Source: Enhygromyxa salina (GTDB lineage Bacteria > Myxococcota_A > Polyangia > Nannocystales > Nannocystaceae). Taken from it: 64,000 nt of DNA. The notes beneath the pieces are model-generated. The model was given only the letters and a program-made list of their open reading frames with translations. It was not told the origin of the DNA and did no database searches. Below are positions 24,702 through 33,992 of the stretch, piece by piece. The stretch covers positions 30,015 to 94,014 of the forward strand of contig NZ_JMCC02000037.1 of NCBI RefSeq assembly GCF_000737335.2, written 5' to 3'. Every line of letters starts with the position of its first letter. The first letter of the stretch is position 1. Both the position numbers and the translations under genes were made by a program.

Positions 24702-25118
24702 ATGGCCGCCCAGACCCTGCGCCGAGGCTTTCACGTCGCCGCCGCGTTCAACATCCTTGGCACCTTGCTGTTCAGCCGCGGCCTGACCAACGACCTGCTC
24801 GGTGAGCTCGATCCCGGCGTGTTCGGCATCCCAGGTCTGCTGCTCATCTGCATCTGGGGCCTGGCCTATCTCGCGCTCGCGGACAGCTTCGAGGCCGCGC
24901 CCCGGGTCGCGCTGGTGTTTGCAATCGAGAAGCTGTTCTACGTCGGCAACTGGATCTGCTGGCTCACAATCCACGGCGGCGAGCTCGGCGAGGTCTGGTC
25001 CCGCGACCCCATGACCGCCGTCTTCTACGCCAGCTACGGTCTCGGCGACGGCGCCTTCGCGCTGTTCTTCATCTACGTGTGGACGCGACGGCCTCCGGCC
25101 GGTGATGGCCGAATATAG
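24702..25118 (+). CDS. Four-helix inner-membrane protein
   Basis: 138 residues with four hydrophobic segments: about 9-28 (FHVAAAFNILGTLLFS), 40-60 (GIPGLLLICIWGLAYLALA), 67-87 (VALVFAIEKLFYVGNWICW) and 105-128 (AVFYASYGLGDGAFALFFIY). No catalytic motif. It ends 14 bp before the SDR gene, which itself has a C-terminal hydrophobic tail; the two may work together at the membrane. Family not recognised. Confidence 0.75.
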   Translation: MAAQTLRRGFHVAAAFNILGTLLFSRGLTNDLLGELDPGVFGIPGLLLICIWGLAYLALADSFEAAPRVALVFAIEKLFYVGNWICWLTIHGGELGEVWSRDPMTAVFYASYGLGDGAFALFFIYVWTRRPPAGDGRI

Positions 25119-25132
25119 TAGTCTCCCGGCGC

Positions 25133-25936
25133 ATGGACGTCGCAGGCAAGCTCGTCGTGATCACCGGTGCCAGCCAGGGCATGGGCGCCGGCACTTCGCT
25201 GGCCCTCGGCAAGCAAGGCGCGCGGGTGATCCTGGTCGCCCGCACAAAGGCCAAGCTGCAGGCGATCGCCGATCAGATCACCGCGGCCGGCGGCGAGGCC
25301 CACGTGCGCCCCTGCGACCTCTCGGATCCGGCCAGCGTCACGGCCCTCGGCGAAGAGGTGACCAGCTCGCTCGGGGTCCCCGACGTGATCATCAACAACG
25401 CCGGCGCCGGCCGCTGGCTGGCCGTCGACGAGACCCCGCTCGAAGAGGCCGTGCAGATGATGCAGGCGCCCTACTTCGCGGCCTTCTTCGTCACCCGCGT
25501 GTTCTTGCCCGCGATGATCGAGCGCCGCAGCGGCCTGATCGTCAACGTGCAGTCGCCCATGAGCCGGGTGGTCGCGGGCGGGTGCACCGGCTACGCCGCC
25601 TGCCGCTGGGCGCTGCGCGGCTTCAACGAGGGCCTGCGCGCGGATCTGCGGGGCACCGGTGTGCGGGTGACCGAGGTGATGTTTGGCGAGGTGACCTCGG
25701 ACTATTGGGACAACAACCCCGGGGCCAAAGAGCGCTTGCCGGGGATCGCCAATATGCTGATCCCAACGATGACCACCGAGCAAGTTGGCGCCGCGATGAT
25801 CAAGGCGATCCGCGCAGAGCGGCGGGTGTTCATGCGGCCGTTCATGCTCACCGTGATCGTGTGCCTGCTTTGGATGTTCCCTTCATTCGTCCGCTGGCTC
25901 ACCGTCCGCACCGGCTGGCAACGAGAGCTGTCTTAG
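25133..25936 (+). CDS. Short-chain dehydrogenase/reductase with altered YxxxK and membrane tail
   Basis: 267 residues. NAD(P)-binding GASQGMGAG (about 12-20), CDLSD, NNAG and the catalytic-Ser strand VNVQSPMS are normal. At the active site the usual YxxxK is YAACR (GYAACRWALRGFNEGLRADL), so Lys is replaced by Arg. Residues about 235-258 (FMLTVIVCLLWMFPSFVRWL) are hydrophobic, suggesting peripheral or single-pass membrane attachment, as in lipid-modifying SDRs. It is in an operon with the four-helix protein upstream. Substrate unknown; activity may be reduced. Confidence 0.85.
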   Translation: MDVAGKLVVITGASQGMGAGTSLALGKQGARVILVARTKAKLQAIADQITAAGGEAHVRPCDLSDPASVTALGEEVTSSLGVPDVIINNAGAGRWLAVDETPLEEAVQMMQAPYFAAFFVTRVFLPAMIERRSGLIVNVQSPMSRVVAGGCTGYAACRWALRGFNEGLRADLRGTGVRVTEVMFGEVTSDYWDNNPGAKERLPGIANMLIPTMTTEQVGAAMIKAIRAERRVFMRPFMLTVIVCLLWMFPSFVRWLTVRTGWQRELS

Positions 25937-25951
25937 GTCTTCTAGAGGTTG

Positions 25952-28900
25952 TTACAGACCCTTGCGCCTGGCCCGACGCGCGGCCCGACGATTGGCCTGG
26001 CGGCGCTCGACCTTGCGGCGGATCACGTACAGCGACGGCACCAAGATCAAGGTGATCGTCGTTGCGAAGATCAACCCATAGCCCAGCGCCAGCGACATCG
26101 GTGACAGCAGCGCGTCGCGGCCCCCCAGCCCGTACGCGGTCGGCATCACCCCGGCGACGGTCGTGAGCGTGGTCAGCAGCACCGGGCGCAGGCGCTGGGT
26201 CGCGATGTTGGCGACCTCGTCGATCAGCTCGGCCAAGCCGCCGTCGCCGGTCCCCGTCTGATTGAGCGAGGTCACCATCACGATCGAGTCGTTCACGACC
26301 ACACCCGACAGACCCGTGATCCCAAGCAGGGCAAACAGCGAGATCGGGATCTGGTGGGCGGCGTAGGCCCAGACCACGCCGACCAACCCTAGCGGCACGG
26401 CCGAGACCACGAACATCGCCTGGGTCAGCGAGCCCGTCAGCAGCATCACCACCATCACGATCCCGATCAGCGCGAGCACGAACACGGTCGGCATCTCGCC
26501 CAGGGTCTCGCCGGTCTTGGTCGCCTCGCCGCCAATTTGCACGCGGACCTGGGGCTCGTGCTCGGCGAAGCGCGGCAGCAGCTCGGCCTCGATCGTCTTG
26601 GCCAGCGAGGTCGCGGTCTCACCCGAGCCCGGCAAGATCCCCGAGGTCAAGGTCGTGGTCCGGATCCCGTCGCGGCGGTGGTAGGTCGCGAGCGCGTCGA
26701 CCTCGATCGGCTCGACGAAATTGCGCAGCGCGTGCATCCGGCCGTCCTCGCCGCGCACGGGCGTTGACAGCAACAAGTCGAGATCGGCCCGCGCGGCCGG
26801 ATCGAAGCGGACCCGGATCGCCACGCGCTCGTCGAGGTCGCGCAGCTCGGTCACCGGGATCCCGAAGAACGCGGCCTTGACCGTGCGCGAGATGGTCTCG
26901 ACGTCGACCTGCTCGAGCGCCATGCGGCGGTGATCCAAGCGCAGATCGACCTGCCGGATCCCCGGTCGTTGATCACTCTCGAGATCGACGACCGCCGGCA
27001 GCCCCTGCAAGTAGGCCCGGACCTCATTGCTGACTTGGCGGCGCAGCCCGTCGTCGTTGCTCGACACGTGGATCTCGACGGGCCGGCCCATCGGCGGCCC
27101 GATCCGCGCGGCCTCGTAGACCACCTCGAGCTCTTTGGACACGTGCAGCTCTTGCTTGACCCGGGCGATCCAGGCCGCGGCCGAGTGCGCGCGCTCGTTG
27201 CTCAAATACACGGTGACGAAGCCCTCGTGATCGGCGACGCCGCGGTCCCGCTCGTTGCGGCGCACCTCTTGGTGGCCAACCCGCGCCGTGATCCCGTCGA
27301 GGTCGTCGCCAATGATCGCGGGCAGCTGCTGCTCGAGCCCACGCAGCAGCGCCTCGGTCCGCTCGATCGGGGTGCCAAGCGGGGCCGTGACCCGCAGGTA
27401 GAACGCCTCGGCGTCGTCCTGCGGGAACATGGTCACGGGCATCGACGTGCGCATGTACTGCACGGTGCCCACGAACAAGCTGGCGAACACCAGCACCACC
27501 AGGCCCCCGTGGGGCAGCACCTTGCGCAGCACGGCCGTGTACACCCGCTCGAGCGCCTTGATGAACCCGGCCTTGGGCTTGGCCAGCGCGCGGGTCCGAT
27601 CACCATGGCCCACGATGTGACTGGGCAAGATGAAGAAGCACTCGAACAGCGAGACCGCGAGGGTCAAGATCACGATCGTCGGGATCGCCCAGGAAAATTT
27701 ACCCGGGATCCCGCCCAGCAAGAACAGCGGCGAGAACGCCAGGATCGTGGTCAGCGACGACCCGATCACCGGGATCGACATCTCCTCGGTGCCCTTGATC
27801 GCCGCCTCCTGTGGATCGACGCCGGCCTCGAGGTGAAACGCGATGCGCTCGGCGATGATGATCGCGTCGTCAACGACGATCCCGATCACCAGCACGAAGC
27901 CAGCGAGCGAGACCATGTTGATCGAGATCCCCAGCGCCGGGATCAAGGCCGCGACCCCGAGCAGCGCGAACGGCAGCCCAAACGCGACCCAGAACGCGAT
28001 CCGAAACGACAAGAACAGCAGCAAGACCGCGAGCACCAACACCACGCCGCCGATCCCGTTGGTGATCACCACGTCGAGGCGGTTGCGGGTCTGGCGAGAC
28101 ACATCGTTGAAGGTGTGGACCTCGACGCCGTCCGGCAGCGGGAAGTCCTCGAGCAGCGCGTAGATGTCGTCGACCGTGTCGAGGATGTCGGCGCTCTCGC
28201 GCTTGCGCACGATCAAGCTGAAGCTGGTCTTGCCGTTGGCGTGGACCCGCAGCCCGGTGTCTTCGCGGGTCTCGCGGATCTGCGCGACGTCGCGGATCCG
28301 CAGCGCGCCGCCGTTGGCCCCGCGAAACCGGAGGATCGTGTCGCCGATCTGCGCGGCGTCGCGGTACTCGCCCGACATCACGACCTGGCGCTGCAGCGGG
28401 TACGCGCTCAGCCGGCCCCCGGTGCTCTTGACGTTGCGCCGCGAGAGCGCGGCCATGACCTCGTCTAGGGTCACCTGCTGGGCGCGCGCGCGGACCGGAT
28501 CGAGCAACACCTCGATCTCGGGATCCCCGATCCCGACCTCCTCGACCTTGCCGACGCCGTTGATCTCTTGAATCCGCGGGCGCAGCAGCTCGACGACCTC
28601 GAGCGTCGCCGCCGTTGGGCCCGTCAGCGAGATCTCGAGCACCGCCGCCTTGGCCGGGTTGAAGCGGGCGAGCACGGGCGGCGCCTCGAGCTCGGCCGGG
28701 AAGTCTTGGATCGCGTCGATCGCCTTTTGCAGATCACGCTCGACGGCCTCGACCTCGCGCGGCGAGAGATCCTCGTAGAGGTTCACGTTCACGACGGAGA
28801 GCCCGTCCTGCGAGACCGAGCTGTACTCCTCGACGCCGTCGATCTCGCGGATCGCTTCTTCGATCGGGTCGGTGATCTTCGACTCGACGTCGTCCGGCGC

Positions 28901-29056
28901 GGCGCCAGGCAAGATCGTGGTGATCGCAACCGAGTTGATCGTGATCGCCGGAAACCCCTCGCGCTGGCTGCGGCTGACGACCAGCAGGCCGATCGCTAGC
29001 ACCGCGATCGTGATCATGTGAACCAGCAGCGGCCGCGACAAGAAGAACCGAATCAC
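25952..29056 (-). CDS. RND efflux transporter, inner-membrane pump
   Basis: 1,034 residues from GTG 29056, preceded by AGGAGTG. It has the AcrB/HAE1 layout: first helix (RPLLVHMITIAVLAIGLLV), porter loop, helices 2-6 with GFVLVIGIVVDDAIIIAERI in helix 4 (the paired acidic residues of proton relay), a second periplasmic loop, and helices 8-12 (VVVNDSIVMVTSLN). Ends in a basic tail. Closest by feel to metal or hydrophobic-drug RND pumps of environmental bacteria; the substrate cannot be read from sequence. The adaptor lies 37 bp upstream; no TolC-like gene is present. Confidence 0.93.
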   Translation of the reverse strand: MIRFFLSRPLLVHMITIAVLAIGLLVVSRSQREGFPAITINSVAITTILPGAAPDDVESKITDPIEEAIREIDGVEEYSSVSQDGLSVVNVNLYEDLSPREVEAVERDLQKAIDAIQDFPAELEAPPVLARFNPAKAAVLEISLTGPTAATLEVVELLRPRIQEINGVGKVEEVGIGDPEIEVLLDPVRARAQQVTLDEVMAALSRRNVKSTGGRLSAYPLQRQVVMSGEYRDAAQIGDTILRFRGANGGALRIRDVAQIRETREDTGLRVHANGKTSFSLIVRKRESADILDTVDDIYALLEDFPLPDGVEVHTFNDVSRQTRNRLDVVITNGIGGVVLVLAVLLLFLSFRIAFWVAFGLPFALLGVAALIPALGISINMVSLAGFVLVIGIVVDDAIIIAERIAFHLEAGVDPQEAAIKGTEEMSIPVIGSSLTTILAFSPLFLLGGIPGKFSWAIPTIVILTLAVSLFECFFILPSHIVGHGDRTRALAKPKAGFIKALERVYTAVLRKVLPHGGLVVLVFASLFVGTVQYMRTSMPVTMFPQDDAEAFYLRVTAPLGTPIERTEALLRGLEQQLPAIIGDDLDGITARVGHQEVRRNERDRGVADHEGFVTVYLSNERAHSAAAWIARVKQELHVSKELEVVYEAARIGPPMGRPVEIHVSSNDDGLRRQVSNEVRAYLQGLPAVVDLESDQRPGIRQVDLRLDHRRMALEQVDVETISRTVKAAFFGIPVTELRDLDERVAIRVRFDPAARADLDLLLSTPVRGEDGRMHALRNFVEPIEVDALATYHRRDGIRTTTLTSGILPGSGETATSLAKTIEAELLPRFAEHEPQVRVQIGGEATKTGETLGEMPTVFVLALIGIVMVVMLLTGSLTQAMFVVSAVPLGLVGVVWAYAAHQIPISLFALLGITGLSGVVVNDSIVMVTSLNQTGTGDGGLAELIDEVANIATQRLRPVLLTTLTTVAGVMPTAYGLGGRDALLSPMSLALGYGLIFATTITLILVPSLYVIRRKVERRQANRRAARRARRKGL

Positions 29057-29093
29057 GCCACGTCACTCCTGAACACGGCTGCGCACCCGGGGC

Positions 29094-30299
29094 TCACGGC
29101 GCCGCCCCGGTCGGCGTGGCCGCGCTGGCGTGGCGGTTGGCGAGGGCCGGCGGCTCGATCTCGACCAAGACCGCGTCGGCGAGCGCGTGCTGGGCGGAAG
29201 TTGCGAGCAGCTCGCCGGGCTCGACACCCGCGAGGATCTCGACCTCGAGGTCCCCGTAGGCCCCCACCCGAACCTCGCGCAGCTCCGCCACGCGCCGCTC
29301 GAGCCCCTTTCCCACGCCCTCGCGCTGCTCATCTGACGCGGGCGTCAACACGAACACCGCGAGCTTGCCGGCCCGCCGGGTCAACGCGGCCCGCGGGATG
29401 AGCACGCGCTCGCCCCCCTTGTGCAGCGGCAGGGAGATCGTTGCGACCATGCCCCCGCGGATCCGCCCCTCGGGGTTGTCGAGGTGATACTCGACATCGA
29501 ACAGGCCCGTGACAGGATCGGCCGCTGGCGCGAGCGCGGCGAACTGGGCCAGCGTCGACTCGCCGCCCAGATCCTCGATCGTGACCAGCGCCTGGGCGTC
29601 TTGGTCGAGCCGCCCGATCTCGCTGCCGACGAGCCCAACCCGCACGCGGATCTTGGATAGATCGACCAAGTCGAGCACCGGCGCCCCAGCTCCGATCGTG
29701 TCGCCAACATCGACGAGCCGCCGCGCGACGACGCCAGCGATCGGTGCGCTCATCTTCGCGTCCTTCGACGAGCGCCGCGCCGACCCGAGCTCCGCCTTGG
29801 CCCCATCGAGGGCAGCCTGGGCCCGATCGACCGCGTGCTTGGCCCCATCGAGCTGGGCCGCGGCCAAGCTGCCCTTGGCGACCAAGCCCTGCTTGCGCTC
29901 GTACTCGGTGCGCGCGAGCTCGAGGTCGTGCTCGAGCGCCTCGACCCGGGCCGAGGCCCCCGACACCGCCAGCCGCTGCCGCGATCCATCGATGCGCAGC
30001 AGCAGCGCCCCGGCCTCGACCAAGTCGCCGTTGTCGACCGTCACCTCGAGCACCCGCCCGCCAACCTCCGCGCGCAAGTTCGCGTCGCGCCACGCCGAGG
30101 TCATGCCCGTCGCCGTGACTTCGCGTGCCAGCAGCCCCATGCGCGCCGAAGCGGCCTCGACCCGAATCGCACCCGCGCCCGGATCGACGATCGCCTCGCG
30201 CGGCGCGGGGGCCTCGTCGACCTCGTTGCAGGCCGAACCGACCAAGCCAGTGACGACCGCGACCGCGATCAGAACACCGATCCCAGACGGCCGAAGCAT
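29094..30299 (-). CDS. RND periplasmic adaptor (membrane fusion protein), lipoprotein
   Basis: 401 residues. Lipoprotein signal ends GLVGSACNE (Cys about 24). Then a lipoyl half (LRAEVGGRVLEVTVDNGDLV), an alpha-hairpin (RVEALEHDLELARTEYERK to AKAELGSARRSS), the second lipoyl half (MSAPIAGVVARRLVDVGD), a beta-barrel domain and a membrane-proximal domain with GVEPGELLATSAQHAL. It bridges the RND pump to an outer-membrane channel. Same strand, immediately upstream of the pump. Confidence 0.92.
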   Translation of the reverse strand: MLRPSGIGVLIAVAVVTGLVGSACNEVDEAPAPREAIVDPGAGAIRVEAASARMGLLAREVTATGMTSAWRDANLRAEVGGRVLEVTVDNGDLVEAGALLLRIDGSRQRLAVSGASARVEALEHDLELARTEYERKQGLVAKGSLAAAQLDGAKHAVDRAQAALDGAKAELGSARRSSKDAKMSAPIAGVVARRLVDVGDTIGAGAPVLDLVDLSKIRVRVGLVGSEIGRLDQDAQALVTIEDLGGESTLAQFAALAPAADPVTGLFDVEYHLDNPEGRIRGGMVATISLPLHKGGERVLIPRAALTRRAGKLAVFVLTPASDEQREGVGKGLERRVAELREVRVGAYGDLEVEILAGVEPGELLATSAQHALADAVLVEIEPPALANRHASAATPTGAAP

Positions 30300-30388
30300 C
30301 TTCGATTGATCCCACGCAGGACCAGCGCGGTCAATGAGTGGCGCACGCAGGCGGGAAGCCCTTGCGCCAGCTGAACGCGCGAACGCAG

Positions 30389-31105
30389 CTACACCCGCTC
30401 CAACAGCTCGCGGGCGCGATCGGCTGGGACCGCCGCGAGCTCCGCGAGCTCATGAAACACCGCACGCTCCCGATCCCCGCGGTCGCTGGCCTGAACCAGC
30501 GGCGCGACCTCGTAGAGCACCGCCTCGCGGATCTCGGGCTCGAGCGCTGCGAGCCGCCCACCGAGCTGCTTTAAGTCTGGCGGCGAGTACAGCAGCATCG
30601 AGAGCTCGACCCGCCGCGCGACCGAGACCGGCATGCGCTCGAGCAGCGAGTCGAACTGGGCCGCCTCGGCGCTCGCGAGCTGGCCGTCGAGGTTGGCGAG
30701 CGCCGCCGCAAACCCGACCACCAGCTCGGCCCGGGTCGCCGCCTCTTGCGTCCAGCGCGAGCGCCACGCTTGGGCCTGCTCGGGGCTCACGCCGACCTTC
30801 TCTGCGATCCGATCGTGGACGGCCGCCTCGACCTCCGACCCGCTGCCGTCGGCCAGTGCCATTCGCCACGCCTGCTCGAGCAGCTGCTCGACAAAGTAGG
30901 GCAGCGGCGGCGAGAGCTCGGCGAAGCGACGCTCGAGCGACGGTCGATCACCAAGTAGATCCAGCCACGGCTGCATGTGCTCATCTTCGACGCTGGCGTC
31001 GACGAGCCGCAGGATCTGGTCCCACTCCCCAAACTCGAGCATGTCATCGGCGTGGGCGATCATGCCGCAGGCGACCAACGTCCACTCTTGCTCCGGTGTG
31101 AGCAT
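30389..31105 (-). CDS. TerB-like alpha-helical protein
   Basis: 238 residues, all helical, no signal peptide. The opening TLVACGMIAHADDMLEFGEW and later FAAALANLDGQLASAEAAQF both resemble the metal-binding TerB/DjlA repeat (hydrophobic helix, then Asp/Glu at the loop, then E...F). Two copies thus seem present (about 5-110 and 120-215). TerB proteins occur in tellurite resistance and membrane-stress systems. It sits 30 bp after the barrel-SppA gene and 89 bp before the RND adaptor, so it may be part of an envelope-stress run. Family call moderate. Confidence 0.6.
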   Translation of the reverse strand: MLTPEQEWTLVACGMIAHADDMLEFGEWDQILRLVDASVEDEHMQPWLDLLGDRPSLERRFAELSPPLPYFVEQLLEQAWRMALADGSGSEVEAAVHDRIAEKVGVSPEQAQAWRSRWTQEAATRAELVVGFAAALANLDGQLASAEAAQFDSLLERMPVSVARRVELSMLLYSPPDLKQLGGRLAALEPEIREAVLYEVAPLVQASDRGDRERAVFHELAELAAVPADRARELLERV

Positions 31106-31135
31106 GTCTAGTTCTACGCCAACTGCGCGCAGCTG

Positions 31136-33853
31136 TCAGCCGTCTATCTCGAAGTAACAAGGACCGATCGCCAGCGCCTCGGGGCCAGCGCCGTGCCACA
31201 GCGCCGCGGGCAACAGCCGCAAAGTCCGCATCAGCGGATCGGCGAAGCCAAGCGCCCGCCCGGTCATTGGCACGAGCTGCCCGGCCTGGCCGATCCCCAC
31301 CGCCGCGTCCCCACCCGCTTCGACGCTGCTACCGAGCGGCAACGACAAATTCAGGCCGAACAGACGGCGGACTTTTTGGAGCACCGTTGGCGGCAACGGA
31401 TAGTGGAGAACGATCGGCGCCGCGCCGGCTGGGACCGGCATGTTGGCCATCCGCGCCGCTCGATCGACCGCCTCGTGCATGCCGCCGTAGGCGTCGACCA
31501 GCCCGATCTCGATCGCCCGCACGCCGCTCCACACGTGGCCCCGCGCGACCGCGTCGGCGGCCTCGGGTGTCATCGCCCGCGCACCCGCAACGCGCTCGAT
31601 GAACACGTCGTAGGTCGCCTGGATCCCGGCCATGGCGGCGTCGCGCTCGTCTTCCGAGTAGGGCTTCCAGTACGAGTGCATGGTCGCGCGGTCGCCAATC
31701 GAGAGCAGCTCCGCGTTGACCCCAACCTTGTCGAGCAGGCCCGAGAGATCGAGCTTGGGCAGAAACACACCGATGCTCCCGGTGTACGTGGTCGCGTTGG
31801 CGTAGATGTACTGCCCGCCGGTTGCGATGTAGTAGCCACCCGAGGCCGCCGTCTGGCCCATCGAGATCACGACTGGCTTGCGCTCGCGGGTGCGGTCGAG
31901 CTCGCGGGCGATCTGCTCCGAGGCCCGCACCGAGCCCCCACGCGAGTCGATGCGCACGACCACCGCCTTGACGGCGTTGTCTTCGCGCAGCTCGGCGATG
32001 GTCTTGGTCAGGGTCTCGCTGCCGGCCAGCTCGAGCCCCAACAGCGGAATCTCGAGGGACGGCCCAGTGACCAAGGTGCCGCGCACGTGCACGATAGCCA
32101 CGTGGGCCGGCGCGCCCCAGTCCCCCGTTCGCAGCGGCGACGTGGGCGGCGCCTCGATCCGCACCCCGCGGCCCAGCCACGCCTCGAGCTTGGCGTCGAG
32201 CTCGTCGGGCCACGCGAGGTCGTCGACGATCCCGCGCCGACGCGCATCTTCAGGCTGCCACGGCGCCGCGTCGACCCAGTCCGAGACCACCGCGGGATCG
32301 CGGGCGCGCGACCGGCCAACGACCCGGATCAGATGGTTCCAGGTGTCCGTCATCAGCGCCCGATTGGCCTCGGCCACCGGCGCGCTCGGACCCGTGCGCG
32401 TCCAGATCTCGGGGGTGCCCTTGTACTCGGCGACCCGCACGAACTCCGCTTGGACCCCGAGCCGCGCGAGCAGCTCGCCCCAGTAGAGCGTGCGCGACGA
32501 CAGGCCAATGATCGACAGCGCGGCGTGGGGATGCGCGATGATCCGATCCGCGACCGAAGCCAAGAAGTAGCCCGTGAGCGAGGCGCCCTCGAGGTACGCC
32601 ACGACCTTGCCGCCGCTGTCCTGATAGCGCAGCAACGCCTCGCGCAGCTCCTCTAGCTGCGCGCTGCCAAACTCCGAGCCGGCCAGCTCGACCAGCACCA
32701 CGCCCCCGCGACGCCGGGCCAGCTCGTCGATCAGCCAGACCAGCTCGGCCAGCTCGCGATCGTCGTGCTTGCCGGCCAGCGACAGCCGCGTGACCCGCCG
32801 CGGACGCACGGGCAGGATGTCCGTGTAGCGCTCGTGCGAGAGCCGAACTCGGCCGCTCACGCCGTGCAAGCCACCAGCCCCCAGCCCAGCAGTGGGCCCG
32901 GCCGCGACGCCAAAGTGCGGCGTGTCGAGCTGCACGCCGAGGCTCACGCGGGCGACCGCGCGGGCGTCGGCCTGGGTCGGATCCTTGCTCGGGTCGTCGA
33001 CGTCGGCGGCGTCGAAGTACGCGACGGCCTCGGCCTCGGCGTAGACCCGCACCCCGCGATTGCCAAACAACATGCGCCCGCGCGGCTGGACCTGGAACCC
33101 GCGGATCGGCGCCTCGGCCGGCTGCAACCCAGCGAGCCGCGCCCGCACGCCGGCGGCGACCTCGAAGCGCGCGTCGCCAAACGGACGCAGGGCGACCTCG
33201 GGGTCGAGCACCGGGGCTGCCCGCACGCTCTCGGCCAAGGTGGGCGCGTTGAGGTTGCGGGCCACGACAGCCAGGCTCACGAACCGGTTGGCCCGCCAGC
33301 TCAGCGCCAGGTCGAGCTGGTTGACCCGGCTCGCGTACACGTTCTCGCCCGAGAACAAGCGCGAGTACTGCAGCCCAAACGACAGGCCCGGGACCCAACG
33401 CATCAACGGCACGGCCGCCGCGATCGTGAACTTTCCAAACGCCGCGTCGGCCGTCGCGTGGGCGTTGCCAGGCACGGCCTGCTGCCGCAGCACCGCCTGC
33501 AGCCCCACGCCGAGCGCGAGGATCTTCCAGGGTAGCGGGAACTTCCAGGGTAGCGGGACCGCCACGAAGCCCCCGATGCCATCACCCCGCCGCCCGCTGC
33601 GTTCGATGTTGTAGGTGAAGTCGAGGATCGCGTTGAAGCCGTCCAAGTAGGCCAGGTTGGCTGGGTTCTGCACCACCGCGCTGGCGTCGGCCTCACCGGC
33701 GACGACGGTGTAGGGGCGATCGGGATCGCGCAAGATCGAGCGCGCCTCACCGCCGTTGCCGGCCCGTGCCGACGCAGGCGTGGCCAACAACACTACGAGC
33801 GCGCTGATGAGCGCGAGCGCGAGCGCAGCGGAGCGCGACGGCCATGACAGCAT
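31136..33853 (-). CDS. Barrel-like domain fused to SppA-type signal peptide peptidase
   Basis: 905 residues from ATG 33853, which begins a signal peptide (RSAALALALISALVVLLATPASARA); earlier starts would invade the neighbouring lipoprotein gene. Residues about 30-390 look like an outer-membrane beta-barrel or porin-like domain (NPANLAYLDGFNAILDFTYN, SLAVVARNLNAPTLAESVRA). Residues about 410-890 are a tandem S49 peptidase of the 67-kDa SppA type: Lys in VAEYKGTPE (about 476) and Ser in TAASGGYYIA (about 671), plus the DSRGGSVRASEQI block. SppA normally degrades cleaved signal peptides at the inner membrane; here the export signal and barrel-like front suggest an envelope or outer-membrane location. 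Confidence 0.85.
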   Translation of the reverse strand: MLSWPSRSAALALALISALVVLLATPASARAGNGGEARSILRDPDRPYTVVAGEADASAVVQNPANLAYLDGFNAILDFTYNIERSGRRGDGIGGFVAVPLPWKFPLPWKILALGVGLQAVLRQQAVPGNAHATADAAFGKFTIAAAVPLMRWVPGLSFGLQYSRLFSGENVYASRVNQLDLALSWRANRFVSLAVVARNLNAPTLAESVRAAPVLDPEVALRPFGDARFEVAAGVRARLAGLQPAEAPIRGFQVQPRGRMLFGNRGVRVYAEAEAVAYFDAADVDDPSKDPTQADARAVARVSLGVQLDTPHFGVAAGPTAGLGAGGLHGVSGRVRLSHERYTDILPVRPRRVTRLSLAGKHDDRELAELVWLIDELARRRGGVVLVELAGSEFGSAQLEELREALLRYQDSGGKVVAYLEGASLTGYFLASVADRIIAHPHAALSIIGLSSRTLYWGELLARLGVQAEFVRVAEYKGTPEIWTRTGPSAPVAEANRALMTDTWNHLIRVVGRSRARDPAVVSDWVDAAPWQPEDARRRGIVDDLAWPDELDAKLEAWLGRGVRIEAPPTSPLRTGDWGAPAHVAIVHVRGTLVTGPSLEIPLLGLELAGSETLTKTIAELREDNAVKAVVVRIDSRGGSVRASEQIARELDRTRERKPVVISMGQTAASGGYYIATGGQYIYANATTYTGSIGVFLPKLDLSGLLDKVGVNAELLSIGDRATMHSYWKPYSEDERDAAMAGIQATYDVFIERVAGARAMTPEAADAVARGHVWSGVRAIEIGLVDAYGGMHEAVDRAARMANMPVPAGAAPIVLHYPLPPTVLQKVRRLFGLNLSLPLGSSVEAGGDAAVGIGQAGQLVPMTGRALGFADPLMRTLRLLPAALWHGAGPEALAIGPCYFEIDG

Positions 33854-33992
33854 CGCGGCTGTGATAGCACGTTGGACCGCGACGTGCGCCACCGCGTCTG
33901 GGTGACCGGGCCGTGCTCGTGGTGTCCGGCTGGGCGCAGCCGGCGAGGATGGCGAGCGTGAGTGCTGCGGTGCGCATGGGCCTGACTTGCGA

